Shown in pieces: positions 1-8,232 of a stretch of DNA of 64,000 nt. How positions within the stretch are numbered: the stretch's first letter is position 1; each line of letters opens with the position of its first letter. The notes beneath the pieces were generated by a model, which was given only the letters and a program-made list of their open reading frames with translations, was not told the origin of the DNA and made no database searches. The stretch is from Microbacterium sp. W4I20 (lineage in GTDB: Bacteria; Actinomycetota; Actinomycetes; Actinomycetales; Microbacteriaceae): NCBI RefSeq assembly GCF_030816505.1, contig NZ_JAUSYB010000001.1:2418001-2482000 (forward strand), given 5' to 3'. Both the position numbers and the translations under genes were made by a program.

Positions 1-354
1 CAGATTGCGCGCTTCAAGTGCGATTTCGGACACGTTTCCCCTGCGGCTCGCCTTCGGGTGGCTGAGCCTGCTTCGGTTACGCCCGGGTGATCCTCACGAG
101 GCCGTTCGACATGACTGCTGTGGCGGCGCGGGCAGCGGATTTCGGATCCACCGCAGAGAGCATCGACCGTACGTCCACGCCTCTTCGCAGCACAGCACAT
201 CGAAAGAAGGACGTGGTCGCGGACTGGTCTTTCGGGCCATCAGGCCCACAGACCAACGTAACGAAATGGCTGATCAGGGGCAAATCCGTGCGGTCGGAAT
301 CGCCCGGGTTTCACCGGCTGACCGGGGAATTGGTCATATGTTCAGCGGGTCGTC
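1..354. other. Left-edge stretch without a supported gene
   Basis: All six frames have only short open frames with no recognisable domain, no good ribosome site and mutually overlapping coordinates. A 68-codon minus-strand frame (77-283) would start at TTG and has no recognised family. The stretch is somewhat less GC-biased at third positions than neighbouring genes. It may hold the end of a gene or a promoter lying outside the window. I see no tRNA fold or obvious terminator. Confidence 0.5.
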
Positions 355-1566
355 TCAGCGACGGATGCTGCGCGTCACGGTGAACTTCGAGGTGCGGTGC
401 AGCTGCTCAGTGGCGCCGACGATGCGGGTGAGTTCGGCACGGTATCCGAGCGAGGAGTTGAAGACCGTGAAGAGATCGCCACCGGGGCGCAGCAGGCGTG
501 CCGCGGCTTCGAACAGACGCGTCGCGGCGCCGGTGTGCACACTGGTCCCGAGGTGGAACGGCGGGTTGAGGAGCACGACGTCGGCGCTCGCATCCGGCAG
601 GTCGGATCCCGCGTCGTCGTGCGTGACGACGATGCGGTCGGCCAGCCCGTTCGCCGCCGCGGTGGCCCGGGTCGAGGCGACTGCTGCGGCCGAGCGGTCG
701 GTGGCGATGACGCGGGCCTCCGGGTGGGCGAGAGCGTAGGCCGCGGCGAGCGCGCCGGTGCCGCAGCCGAGGTCGATCACGTCGAGTGCAGGCCCGCCGC
801 CGTGCACAACTCCTCGAGGACGGTCGCTCTCGCGCGGGCCGGCCCCGGAATCACGGCCTTCACCGGCGTCGCGCCCGGAATTCTGGAGGAGTTGTGCACC
901 GCCGAGCCCGAGCACCTCCAGCAGCACGCGCGTGCCGATGTCGAGCCGCGGGCCGGCGAACGCCCCACCGTGGGCCACGAGGGTCAGGCCGTCGTGCTGC
1001 GCAGTCACCGGGAACGGCCGCTGGAGCCCCGCCGGAAGGGGCTCCGCCGCGACCACGAGCCGCGACTTCCGCTCAGCCCGCTGGGCCTGTACCTGCGCGA
1101 AGCTGCGGCCGAGCACCTCGTTCTGTCCGAGCGTCATGTGCTTGACCCTCCCGCCAGCGACGAGCACGACGTCGGGCGCGGCCCAGCGGACGACCGCGTC
1201 GGCGATCTCCTCGAGCTCGGCGAGAGACTTCGGCAGCTGCAGCAACACGACCCTCGCACCCTCGAGCAGGGCGGCATCGAGTTCCTGCGAAGAGAAACCC
1301 CCGAGCCCGAGCTCCTCGGCGTTCCTCACCAGCGCCCGTCGCCCGGTCGCGAGGTCCTGATGCACACGGATGCCGCGGCGTCCGGCATCCGTCAACGCCA
1401 GGGTGACCGCGCCGTACTCGTCGCCGATCACCGCGATCTCGTCGCCCGGCACGTCGAGAGCGAGCGCCCATTCGACCAGCAGCAGATCGGTGGCGTCGTG
1501 GGCCTGGAGGTTCTCCGCCTCGACGTCGGGCCACCGGCGCAGGCGGCTGTAGGGGAACTCCGGCAC
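355..1566 (-). CDS. Class I SAM-dependent methyltransferase, RsmC/RlmG-like, carrying an in-frame palindromic insert
   Basis: 403 aa protein with the layout of RsmC/RlmG rRNA guanine-N2 methyltransferases: a degenerate N-terminal methyltransferase-like half and a catalytic C-terminal half. The C-terminal half shows the SAM-binding motif DLGCGTGALA and the catalytic NPPFH motif (N-P-P-F is typical of N-methyltransferases acting on amino groups). Just before DLGCG lies about 34 residues of low-complexity sequence (AQLLQNSGRDAGEGRDSG...) encoded by the palindromic repeat at 802-900; without it, the flanking text LGLGG and PALDVIDLG would join smoothly. The frame is kept, so the protein may still work. 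Substrate (16S or 23S rRNA) is inferred from family only. It is transcribed alone, divergent from the ABC exporter at 1656. Confidence 0.8.
   Translation of the reverse strand: MPEFPYSRLRRWPDVEAENLQAHDATDLLLVEWALALDVPGDEIAVIGDEYGAVTLALTDAGRRGIRVHQDLATGRRALVRNAEELGLGGFSSQELDAALLEGARVVLLQLPKSLAELEEIADAVVRWAAPDVVLVAGGRVKHMTLGQNEVLGRSFAQVQAQRAERKSRLVVAAEPLPAGLQRPFPVTAQHDGLTLVAHGGAFAGPRLDIGTRVLLEVLGLGGAQLLQNSGRDAGEGRDSGAGPRESDRPRGVVHGGGPALDVIDLGCGTGALAAAYALAHPEARVIATDRSAAAVASTRATAAANGLADRIVVTHDDAGSDLPDASADVVLLNPPFHLGTSVHTGAATRLFEAAARLLRPGGDLFTVFNSSLGYRAELTRIVGATEQLHRTSKFTVTRSIRR
802..900. repeat. Palindromic repeat R1 copy 1, inside the methyltransferase gene
   Basis: Arms GTGCACAACTCCTC (802-815) and GAGGAGTTGTGCAC (886-899) are perfect 14-bp inverted repeats around a GC-rich core. 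Counting the C at 900 the unit is 99 bp (33 codons). It is flanked by GCC on the left (799-801) and GCC on the right (901-903), as expected for a 3-bp target duplication. The same arms recur at 31014 and 49163. It is read through in frame by the methyltransferase gene. Confidence 0.85.
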
Positions 1567-1619
1567 CCGCCCACTGTACGCGCCGGCCGTGAGGATTCCG
1601 CATGCGTTTCTTCGCAGTA

Positions 1620-1635
1620 TTCACAAATCTGTGAA
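1620..1635. promoter_or_regulatory. Palindromic operator candidate upstream of ABC exporter
   Basis: TTCACA-AATC-TGTGAA is a perfect 6-4-6 inverted repeat ending 20 bp before the ATG of the exporter ATPase. It lies in the AT-richest part of the intergenic gap. The MarR-like regulator at the end of the same operon is the natural candidate to bind it, which is inference. Confidence 0.45.
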
Positions 1636-1655
1636 ATAGGCGTAGCGTCCCGACC

Positions 1656-2648
1656 ATGACCACAGTCATCGCCACCCAGGGCCTCACCAAGCACTACGGC
1701 CACGTGCACGCGCTCGACGGGCTCGACCTCACCGTCGAGCAGGGTCAGGTGCACGGATTCCTCGGGCCGAACGGGGCGGGCAAGTCGACCACGATCCGCA
1801 TCCTGCTCGGGCTCGCCCGACGCACCGGAGGCGAGGCATCCGTGTTCGGCGAAGACCCGTGGAGCAAAGCGGTCGATCTGCACCGCCGCATCGCCTACGT
1901 GCCCGGCGACGTGAGCGTCTGGCCCACCCTCTCCGGCGGGGAGGCCGTCGACCTGCTCGCGCGGCTACGCGGTGCGCAGACGAAGGATGCCGCCTACCAG
2001 CACGAGAAGACCCGGCTCATGGAGGCGTTCCAGTTCGACCCGCGCAAGAAGGGCCGCGCCTACTCCAAGGGCAACCGGCAGAAGGTCGCTCTGATCGCGG
2101 CGTTCGCGGTGCCGGCCGACCTGTACATCCTCGACGAGCCGACCAGCGGGCTCGATCCGCTGATGGCGGTGATCTTCCAGCGGGAGGTCGCGCGCGCCCA
2201 CGCGAACGGCGCGACCGTGCTGCTGTCGAGCCACATCATGAGCGAGGTCGAGCAGCTGTGCGACCGGGTGTCGATCATCCGCGCCGGCCGCATCGTCGAG
2301 AGCGGCACCCTGAACGACCTGCGCCACCTCACCCGCAGCGACGTGTCGTTCACGGCATCCGACATCACGCTCGCCGACGTCGCCGCCATCCCCGAGGTGC
2401 ACGACCCGGCGGTGCAGGGCGACCGCATCCGCCTCGCCGTCGACAGCGATCGCACCGCCGTCGTGCTCCCGGCGCTCGCGGCGCTCGGCATCACCGACCT
2501 CCGCGTCGCACCCCCGTCGCTCGAGGAACTGTTCCTGCGCCACTACGGCGACGACCTCGCCAGCCTCGAGGCCGCCGAAGATCGAGTCGCACCCACCGCC
2601 GCACCCCGCACGCGTCGTGAGCGCCGCGAGTCGAAGGACCGGGCGTGA
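1656..2648 (+). CDS. ABC exporter ATP-binding protein
   Basis: 330 aa nucleotide-binding subunit of an ABC-2 type exporter. Walker A is GPNGAGKST near residue 38, the Walker B/D-loop is LDEPTSGLD, and the signature region reads YSKGNRQKV rather than the usual LSGGQ, a variant common in drug/antibiotic ABC-2 exporters. The C-terminal 100 residues form the DrrA-like extension. The start ATG follows a 6-4-6 palindrome. It overlaps the permease gene (TGATG), so the two are translationally coupled. The substrate is unknown; export of a hydrophobic toxic compound is the family expectation. Confidence 0.9.
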   Translation: MTTVIATQGLTKHYGHVHALDGLDLTVEQGQVHGFLGPNGAGKSTTIRILLGLARRTGGEASVFGEDPWSKAVDLHRRIAYVPGDVSVWPTLSGGEAVDLLARLRGAQTKDAAYQHEKTRLMEAFQFDPRKKGRAYSKGNRQKVALIAAFAVPADLYILDEPTSGLDPLMAVIFQREVARAHANGATVLLSSHIMSEVEQLCDRVSIIRAGRIVESGTLNDLRHLTRSDVSFTASDITLADVAAIPEVHDPAVQGDRIRLAVDSDRTAVVLPALAALGITDLRVAPPSLEELFLRHYGDDLASLEAAEDRVAPTAAPRTRRERRESKDRA

Positions 2649-4270
2649 TGACCGCCTTCGCCGTGCTGCTGCGGCAGCGCATCCGCCGCGACTGGCTCCA
2701 GCTGACCCTGTGGATCGGGGGCACGGCGGCGCTCGCCCTCGCCGGGTATGCCGGGGTCTCCCGGTCGTTCTCGACGCTTGAGGATCGGCAGAGCATCCTC
2801 GCCGCGGCGCTCGCCAATCCGGTGATCCTGCTGTTCCGCGGACTCCCCTCCGGCACGTCGGAGGGCGCGTTCATGGCGTTCCAGCTGCTGCCCTGGCTCG
2901 CGCTGCTGGCCGCCCTCATGAGCGCGTTCCTCGCGGTGCGGCACACCAGGGGCGACGAGGAGGCCGGCCGGTCGGAACTCATCTGGGCGACCCCCGCCGG
3001 ACGCCGCGCGCCGACCATCGCCACGATCGCGCACGGTGTGCTCGCCAACGTCGTGCTCGCCGCACTCACGACTCTGGCGCTGCTCGGCGTCGGGCTCCCG
3101 GCGACCGGATCTGTCCTGACCGGCGCCGCGGCCGGCGCCTGCGGCATCGTGTTCCTCGGTGTCGGGCTGCTTGCGGCACAGCTGATGCGCACCGCCCGGG
3201 GAGCGAACTCGCTGACCGTCTGGGTGCTGATGGCGGCATTCCTGGTCCGCGGTCTCGGCAACGCGGCCGGCACCCCGAGCGATGATCTCTCCGAGATGAG
3301 GAGCGCCTGGTTCGCCTGGCTGTCGCCGTTCGCCTGGGCCGAGCAGACCCGCCCCTACGACGCCGACATCGTCGGGCCCGTGCTGCCGCTGCTGGGACTC
3401 GGCCTCGTGCTCGCCGCCACCGCGGTCGCCCTGCAGGCCCTGCGCGACATCGACGCGAGCTTCGTGCCCGAGCGCCGCGGCCGGGTGTCGGCGCGACCGG
3501 CACTCGCCTCGCCGCACGCACTGCTGTGGCGGCTCACCGCGGGCGCGATCGCAGGATGGGCGGTCGGCGGCGCCGTCTCCGGCATGCTCGCCACGACGTT
3601 GAGCGGCGTGATCGACCAGATCTCGGGCGACAACCCGGCGGTGACCGAGGTGCTGAAACAGATCGGCGGCGCGACCGGCGGGCTCGGCGAGACCGTGGTC
3701 ACCGTGTTCTTCACCCTGGTCGGCATCCTCGCGGCCTGCTGCGCGGTGCAGACCGTGGTCCGCGCCCGGCAGGAGGAAGCGCGCGGCACCGCCGAGGTCG
3801 TGCTCGCCACCCCGGTCGGACGCGTGCGCTGGCTCGCCGACCACGTGATCGTGGGGACGTCGGCGGTGGTGATCGTGGTCGCGGCCGCCGTGCTGGCCGG
3901 CTGGATCGGAGCCTGGTCGACGGATGCCGACGACTCGCTCTACCGGATCGTCGCGGTCGCCGGCCTCGGGCAGATCGCCGCCGCCTCGGTGTTCACGGTG
4001 CTGACCGCGCTGGTGTTCGTGCTCGTACCTCGAGCCACGATCGGCCTCGCCTGGACCCTGGTGCTGGTCGCGACGATGCTCGGCATGTTCGGCCCGCTGC
4101 TGGGGCTTCCGGAGTGGAGCGCGAACATCTCGCCGTTCGCGGTGACGCCCGTGGTCGACGGCGAACGAGTGGATGCGCGGGGGCTGTGGTGGTTGCTGTT
4201 CTCGGTCGCCGCCGGGGCCGCGGCGTCGCTGGGCCTGATGCGCCGTCGCGAGCTCGCGACCGGTGGCTGA
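2648..4270 (+). CDS. ABC exporter permease (tetronasin/polyketide-exporter type)
   Basis: About 540 aa membrane protein with roughly twelve hydrophobic segments in two similar halves (each half has an arginine-rich start, then segments such as LLRQRIRRDWLQLTLWIGG and LLWRLTAGAIAGWAVGG). This doubled ABC-2 layout is typical of actinobacterial permeases annotated as polyketide antibiotic or tetronasin exporters. The ATG at 2648 overlaps the ATPase stop by one base; a GTG three bases earlier is possible. It ends inside the region where the MarR-like regulator may start, so the three genes form one operon. Confidence 0.88.
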   Translation: MTAFAVLLRQRIRRDWLQLTLWIGGTAALALAGYAGVSRSFSTLEDRQSILAAALANPVILLFRGLPSGTSEGAFMAFQLLPWLALLAALMSAFLAVRHTRGDEEAGRSELIWATPAGRRAPTIATIAHGVLANVVLAALTTLALLGVGLPATGSVLTGAAAGACGIVFLGVGLLAAQLMRTARGANSLTVWVLMAAFLVRGLGNAAGTPSDDLSEMRSAWFAWLSPFAWAEQTRPYDADIVGPVLPLLGLGLVLAATAVALQALRDIDASFVPERRGRVSARPALASPHALLWRLTAGAIAGWAVGGAVSGMLATTLSGVIDQISGDNPAVTEVLKQIGGATGGLGETVVTVFFTLVGILAACCAVQTVVRARQEEARGTAEVVLATPVGRVRWLADHVIVGTSAVVIVVAAAVLAGWIGAWSTDADDSLYRIVAVAGLGQIAAASVFTVLTALVFVLVPRATIGLAWTLVLVATMLGMFGPLLGLPEWSANISPFAVTPVVDGERVDARGLWWLLFSVAAGAAASLGLMRRRELATGG

Positions 4271-4292
4271 GACCGCGGATAGGGTAGCCCCG

Positions 4293-4793
4293 ATGGCTGA
4301 CGACGACACGGCGGATGCCGCGGCATCCGCTTCCGACCTGCACCGCGCGACCGGGCCGGCCGAACAGGCTGCGGCCATGCTGACCTCCGCGGGGATGCCG
4401 CGCATGCCCGCCCGCGTGATGATGGCCCTGGTCGCCGCGCCGGACGGCGGGTACACGGCGGCGCAGATCGCCGACCGGCTGGGCATCTCTGCCGCCGCGG
4501 TGTCGGGCGCGGTGCGCTACCTGCAGCAGCTCCACTTCATCGTGCGGCGGTCACGACCGGGCGATCGCCGTGACCGCTACGAGTTCGTGCACGACACCTT
4601 CTCGGGCTCGATGGTCGCGAACACCCCGGTCTACACCCGCCTCTCGGAGTTCATCGACGAGATCGCCGCCGAGCACGACGACGACCCCGGCGCCCAGGAG
4701 CGCGCGGCCGAACTCGCCGACTTCTTCCGGTTCCTCTCCGAGCGGATGCTGCAGATCGTCGAGGACTGGCGCGCACAGCGCCGCCCGGACTGA
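4293..4793 (+). CDS. MarR/GbsR-like winged-helix transcriptional regulator
   Basis: 166 aa from the ATG at 4293 (a GTG at 4263, overlapping the permease stop, would add ten residues). The centre shows a winged HTH: YTAAQIADRLGISAAAVSGAVRYLQQLHFIVRR, followed by a basic wing (RPGDRRDRYEF). The rest is helical, as in MarR/GbsR dimerisation regions. Being the last gene of the ABC exporter operon, it probably represses the operon in response to the exported compound; the palindrome at 1620-1635 is the likely site (inference). Confidence 0.82.
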   Translation: MADDDTADAAASASDLHRATGPAEQAAAMLTSAGMPRMPARVMMALVAAPDGGYTAAQIADRLGISAAAVSGAVRYLQQLHFIVRRSRPGDRRDRYEFVHDTFSGSMVANTPVYTRLSEFIDEIAAEHDDDPGAQERAAELADFFRFLSERMLQIVEDWRAQRRPD

Positions 4794-4850
4794 CTCCCCC
4801 CAGCATCCGCCCCCGCCCAGCATCCGCTCACCTCGGATACACCCGTCGGA

Positions 4851-4905
4851 CGACACGCCAGATGTCGGACCGGTCCGCGGCATCCGTCCGACATCTGGCG
4901 TGTCG
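4851..4905. repeat. Perfect 20-bp inverted repeat, intergenic
   Basis: Arms at 4851-4870 and 4886-4905 are perfect reverse complements (CGACACGCCAGATGTCGGAC), with a 15-nt loop. It lies 58 bp after the MarR gene and 35 bp before the next promoter. There is no U tract, so it is either a factor-dependent terminator or one of the long single-copy hairpins that recur in this window (also 16161, 55434, 56569, 57679). Confidence 0.75.
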
Positions 4906-4939
4906 GCCCCCTGTTCGGGCGAGCACGCGAGCGGAGGGG

Positions 4940-4983
4940 TTGACACCCCATAGGTTCCATGGTTAGTTACTCATGTAAGTAAC
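4940..4983 (+). promoter_or_regulatory. Promoter and operator of the ytrA-type operon
   Basis: TTGACA (4940-4945) is followed after 18 bp by TAGTTA (4964-4969). Overlapping the -10 is the inverted repeat GTTACT-CATGTA-AGTAAC (4966-4983), placed as a repressor site would be. A GGAAGGA ribosome site follows before the GTG at 5008. The encoded GntR protein is the likely ligand of the palindrome (autoregulation, as known for the YtrA subfamily). Confidence 0.65.
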
Positions 4984-5007
4984 CCACCAACCACCTCGGA
5001 AGGACCC

Positions 5008-5403
5008 GTGATCGAAGAAGGCAAGCCGCTCTTCCTCCAGATCGCCGAACAGATCGAGGACTCGATCATCGACGGTTCGCTCGCCGAGGAAGCCCAGGCA
5101 CCGTCCACGAACGAGCTCGCCGCGTTCTACCGGATCAACCCCGCCACCGCAGCCAAGGGAGTCGCCATGCTCACCGACAAGGGAGTGCTCTACAAGCGCC
5201 GAGGAATCGGCATGTTCGTCGCCGAGGGGGCGCGCGAGATGCTCCTCGGCGAGCGCCGCTCGGCCTTCGCCGACCGCTACATCGACCCGCTCCTCGCCGA
5301 GGCGCGCACGCTGGGGCTCGGCCCCGACGACCTGGCCGACCTGCTCCGGCAGCGCGCCGCACACGCTCCGTCCACCACCGCAGAAGGGAAGTCCCCCGCA
5401 TGA
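5008..5403 (+). CDS. GntR family regulator, YtrA subfamily
   Basis: 131 aa, the usual short YtrA form: N-terminal winged HTH (PLFLQIAEQIEDSIIDGSLAEEAQAPSTNELAAFYRINPATAAKGVAMLTDKGVLYKRRGIGMFV split over about residues 7-75) and a short C-terminal helical tail, without a FadR/HutC effector domain. GTG start with GGAAGGA at good distance. It overlaps the ATPase gene by ATGA. YtrA proteins repress the ABC exporter operon they belong to and respond to cell-envelope stress or antibiotics; that role is inferred here. Confidence 0.9.
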   Translation: MIEEGKPLFLQIAEQIEDSIIDGSLAEEAQAPSTNELAAFYRINPATAAKGVAMLTDKGVLYKRRGIGMFVAEGAREMLLGERRSAFADRYIDPLLAEARTLGLGPDDLADLLRQRAAHAPSTTAEGKSPA

Positions 5404-6317
5404 CCGCCGTCATCGAGGTGCAGAACCTCACCAAGCGCTACAAGGAGAAGCGGGCGCTCGACAACGTCTCGCTCTCGATCGAAGGAAACGCCATCCACGG
5501 CCTCCTGGGCCGCAACGGCGCCGGCAAGACCACGCTCATGTCGATCCTCACGGCGCAGAACTTCGAGACGTCCGGGACCGTCAAGGTCTTCGGCGAGCAC
5601 CCGTACGAGAACGCCGGCGTGCTCGGACGGATCTGCTTCGTCCGAGAGAGCCAGAAGTACCCGGACGACGCGTACCCGAAGCACGCGTTCAAGGCCGCGC
5701 GCCTGTTCTTTCCGAACTGGGATCAGGAGCTCGCCGACGAGCTCATCGACGAGTTCCAACTGCCGATGAAGCAGACGATCAAGAAGCTCTCCCGTGGGCA
5801 GCTCTCGGCCGTCGGCGTGATCATCGGCCTCGCGTCTCGCGCAGACATCACCTTCTTCGACGAGCCCTACCTCGGGCTCGACGCGGTCGCCCGGCAGATC
5901 TTCTATGACCGTCTCATCGAGGACTACGCCGAGCATCCGCGCACGATCATCCTGTCGTCCCACCTGATCGACGAGGTCTCCAACCTCATCGAGAAGGTCA
6001 TCGTGATCGACAACGGCCAGATCCTGCTGCAGGACGACACGGATGCCGTGCGCGACCGCGCCGTCACCCTCGTGGGCGACGCGGCCAAGGTCGAAGCCTG
6101 GGTCGCCGGCCGCGAGGTCCTGCACCGGGAAGCGCTGGGCCGCGTGGCATCCGTCACCGTGCTCGGACGACTGTCCGCCACCGAGAAGGCCGAGGTCACG
6201 GCATCCGGTCTCGATCTCGCCCCGGTCTCCCTCCAGCAGCTCGTCGTCCGCCTGACCCAGAAGGCGGGCGTCCACTCCGACACGCGAGACGCGATCACGA
6301 AAGAGGAGGTGCGCTGA
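5400..6317 (+). CDS. ABC transporter ATP-binding protein of YtrA-type operon
   Basis: 305 aa. Walker A GRNGAGKTT near residue 38, signature LSRGQLSAV, Walker B FFDEPYLGLD, and a switch histidine in LSSHLIDE. The tail (about residues 220-305) is a short substrate-independent extension. Starts 4 bp inside the regulator gene and overlaps the permease by one base (TGATG). Gene order regulator-ATPase-permease matches YtrA-type operons. Substrate unknown. Confidence 0.9.
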   Translation: MTAVIEVQNLTKRYKEKRALDNVSLSIEGNAIHGLLGRNGAGKTTLMSILTAQNFETSGTVKVFGEHPYENAGVLGRICFVRESQKYPDDAYPKHAFKAARLFFPNWDQELADELIDEFQLPMKQTIKKLSRGQLSAVGVIIGLASRADITFFDEPYLGLDAVARQIFYDRLIEDYAEHPRTIILSSHLIDEVSNLIEKVIVIDNGQILLQDDTDAVRDRAVTLVGDAAKVEAWVAGREVLHREALGRVASVTVLGRLSATEKAEVTASGLDLAPVSLQQLVVRLTQKAGVHSDTRDAITKEEVR

Positions 6318-7003
6318 TGCGTCGCACAGTCAACGTCATCCGCCTGCAGCTGATCAACAAGGGCACCTTCGTCTGGTATCCGCTGATCATCCTCGCCGCC
6401 GCGGTCGTGATCTCGGTGCTCATCTACGCGATGATCCCGGTCGACACCCCGAAGTACGGCGGCGGCGGCCAGGCTCCGCTCTGGTACTTCTTCGCCATCG
6501 GCATGTCGGCGATGACCCTGACGTTCCCGTTCTCGCAGGCGATGAGCATCACGCGCCGGGAGTTCTTCGTCGGCACCCTGCTCACCGCGATCATCGGCAG
6601 CGCCCTCATGGGCGTGCTGTTCCTGATCGGCGGTGGCATCGAGATGGCGACGAACGGATACGGAGTGAACGGCTACGTCTTCTACCTGCCGTGGCTGTGG
6701 GATGCCGGCCCGTTCGGCGCCTTCGTGGTCTACTTCGCGCTCGCACTGTTCTTCTTCGTCGTCGGGTTCACCGGCGCGACGATCTACAAGAGCTGGGGCC
6801 AGCTGGTGCTCATCATCGTCAGCGTCGGGCTCACTTTGGTGCTGATCGGACTGCTGTTCCTGGTGGTGCGCCTCGACCTCTGGATGCAGATCGGAGCGAC
6901 GGTCAACGACCTCGGTGCGCTCGGGCTCGCCCTCTATCTGCTCCTCATCACCGCGGTGCTCACGGGGGTGTCGTTCCTCGCCTTCCGGCGGACGATCCCG
7001 TGA
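6317..7003 (+). CDS. ABC-2 type membrane permease
   Basis: 228 aa, six hydrophobic segments (for example WYPLIILAAAVVISVLIYAMI and AFVVYFALALFFFVVGFTGA). It has no extracellular loop of note. It forms the membrane part of the preceding ATPase, fully coupled to it by TGATG. It ends 34 bp before a strong terminator. Confidence 0.85.
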   Translation: MRRTVNVIRLQLINKGTFVWYPLIILAAAVVISVLIYAMIPVDTPKYGGGGQAPLWYFFAIGMSAMTLTFPFSQAMSITRREFFVGTLLTAIIGSALMGVLFLIGGGIEMATNGYGVNGYVFYLPWLWDAGPFGAFVVYFALALFFFVVGFTGATIYKSWGQLVLIIVSVGLTLVLIGLLFLVVRLDLWMQIGATVNDLGALGLALYLLLITAVLTGVSFLAFRRTIP

Positions 7004-7036
7004 TCCGCCGCTGAGCCCGAACGTCATACGACGACG

Positions 7037-7076
7037 AGAACTTCGCAGGGATTCATCCGGATCCCTGCGAAGTTCT
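7037..7076. terminator. Bidirectional intrinsic terminator
   Basis: A 16-bp perfect stem (AGAACTTCGCAGGGAT, 7037-7052, with 7061-7076) around an 8-nt loop, followed on + by TTGT. It lies between the convergent permease and alcohol dehydrogenase genes and can serve both. Confidence 0.8.
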
Positions 7077-7120
7077 TGTCATTGTGCGACGTTCTGTCGA
7101 ACGGGCGGATGCGGAAGAGC

Positions 7121-7144
7121 GGATGCGGATGCGGATGCGGATGC
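7121..7144. repeat. Tandem GGATGC x4
   Basis: Four exact copies of GGATGC followed by CGCGGG, 8 bp outside the stop codon of the dehydrogenase. GGATGC is also the core of a motif scattered across the whole window. Confidence 0.85.
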
Positions 7145-7151
7145 CGCGGGG

Positions 7152-8189
7152 TCAGGCGTCGAGCTCGCGCATGTCCAGCACGAAGCGGTAGCGCACGTCG
7201 TTGCGGGCGAGCCGATCGAATGCGACGTCGACCTGTGCAGCCGGGAGCACTTCGACGTCTGCCGTGATGCCGTGTTCGCCGCAGAAGTCCAGGAGGTCCT
7301 GCGTGTAGTGGTGTCCGCCGCTCCCACCCGAGGCGAGTCGGCGGCGACCGATCAGGAGGTCGAGGGTCTGGACGGTCACCGGTCCGAGGTAGCCGAGGGA
7401 GAACAGCGTCCCGTCGAGATCGAGTGCCCGGAGGTAGGGAGCGAGGTCATGTTCCACGGCGACGGTGTCGATGATCACGTCGAGGCTGTTCCGCGCCTCG
7501 TTCATGACCGTGTCGTCGCGCGAGACCACGACCCTTGTGGCGCCGAGTGCACCCGCGTCCGCCGTCTTCTCCGGCGAGGTCGTGAACACCGTGACGTCCG
7601 CACCGAGCGCGCGACCGAGGCGCACAGCCAGGTGACCGAGGCCGCCGAGTCCGACGACGCCGAGACGCGTTCCCGGCCCGACTCCCGCCGAGCGGAGCGG
7701 CTCCCAGACCGTCACGCCCGCGCACATCAGCGGTGCCACTGCCGCAGGGTCGAGCGATTCGGGGCGATGGTAGGCGAAGCGCTCGCTCACGACGTAGTGC
7801 GACGAGAACGCACCGAGTGTGGGCGTGCCGTCGACCCGGTCGGTGCCGCCGTAGGTGAGCGTGGGGAACTTCTCGCAGAAGTTCTCCTGCCCCGCTCGAC
7901 ACATGCGGCATGCGCCGCAGGAGTCGACGATGTTCCCCACCGCGACGGCGTCCCCCACGGCGAATCGGGTCACCGCCGGTCCGACCGCGACGACCTCTCC
8001 GACGAACTCGTGTCCGGGCACCAGGGGGAAGCCGTCGGCGTCACCGTGCCACGCGTGCAGGTCGGAGTGGCAGACGCCGCAGAAGGTGACACGCACGTCG
8101 AGATCGTCGGCGCGCAGTTCGCGGCGGGGGATGGCGGTGCGGATGAACGGCGCACCGGGCGTGGCGGCTTGGAGAGCAGAAACAGTCAT
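7152..8189 (-). CDS. Zinc-dependent NAD(P) alcohol dehydrogenase
   Basis: 345 aa medium-chain dehydrogenase. Catalytic zinc residues are in CGVCHSDLH and PGHEFVGEV; the structural zinc lobe is C-GAC-RMC-RAGQENFC. The Rossmann motif is GVVGLGGLGHLAV, followed by a Ser-Pro-Glu-Lys stretch that usually goes with NADP in the YahK/cinnamyl alcohol dehydrogenase group. It reduces aldehydes to alcohols or the reverse. It is divergent from a TetR regulator only 43 bp away, which probably controls it. Confidence 0.9.
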   Translation of the reverse strand: MTVSALQAATPGAPFIRTAIPRRELRADDLDVRVTFCGVCHSDLHAWHGDADGFPLVPGHEFVGEVVAVGPAVTRFAVGDAVAVGNIVDSCGACRMCRAGQENFCEKFPTLTYGGTDRVDGTPTLGAFSSHYVVSERFAYHRPESLDPAAVAPLMCAGVTVWEPLRSAGVGPGTRLGVVGLGGLGHLAVRLGRALGADVTVFTTSPEKTADAGALGATRVVVSRDDTVMNEARNSLDVIIDTVAVEHDLAPYLRALDLDGTLFSLGYLGPVTVQTLDLLIGRRRLASGGSGGHHYTQDLLDFCGEHGITADVEVLPAAQVDVAFDRLARNDVRYRFVLDMRELDA

Positions 8190-8232
8190 CCCGCCATGCT
8201 ACGTACTAGTTGGTAACCTGTAAAGTGGAAGC
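8190..8232. promoter_or_regulatory. Divergent promoter region, dehydrogenase/TetR
   Basis: Only 43 bp separate the two start codons, so the promoters must overlap. The AT-rich centre contains TACGTACTAGTTGGTAACC, with GGTAACC as a small palindrome; a TetR site here would control both genes. No clear -35/-10 pair can be assigned. Confidence 0.4.

Noticed and set aside
5..739. Plus-strand 244-codon frame at the left edge
   Set aside because: It overlaps the methyltransferase gene antisense and reads as low-complexity Arg/Ser/Ala.
802..900. R1 as an insertion sequence or the end of a transposon
   Set aside because: Units are under 100 bp, have no open frame of their own and no transposase in the window.
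2543..4486. A 647-codon open frame on the minus strand opposite the ABC exporter permease
   Set aside because: It is the antisense of a clear membrane protein; its translation is repetitive His/Arg/Gly/Glu without any domain, as expected from high-GC third positions.
7106..7150. CRISPR-like or minisatellite array
   Set aside because: Only a hexamer repeated four times without spacers.
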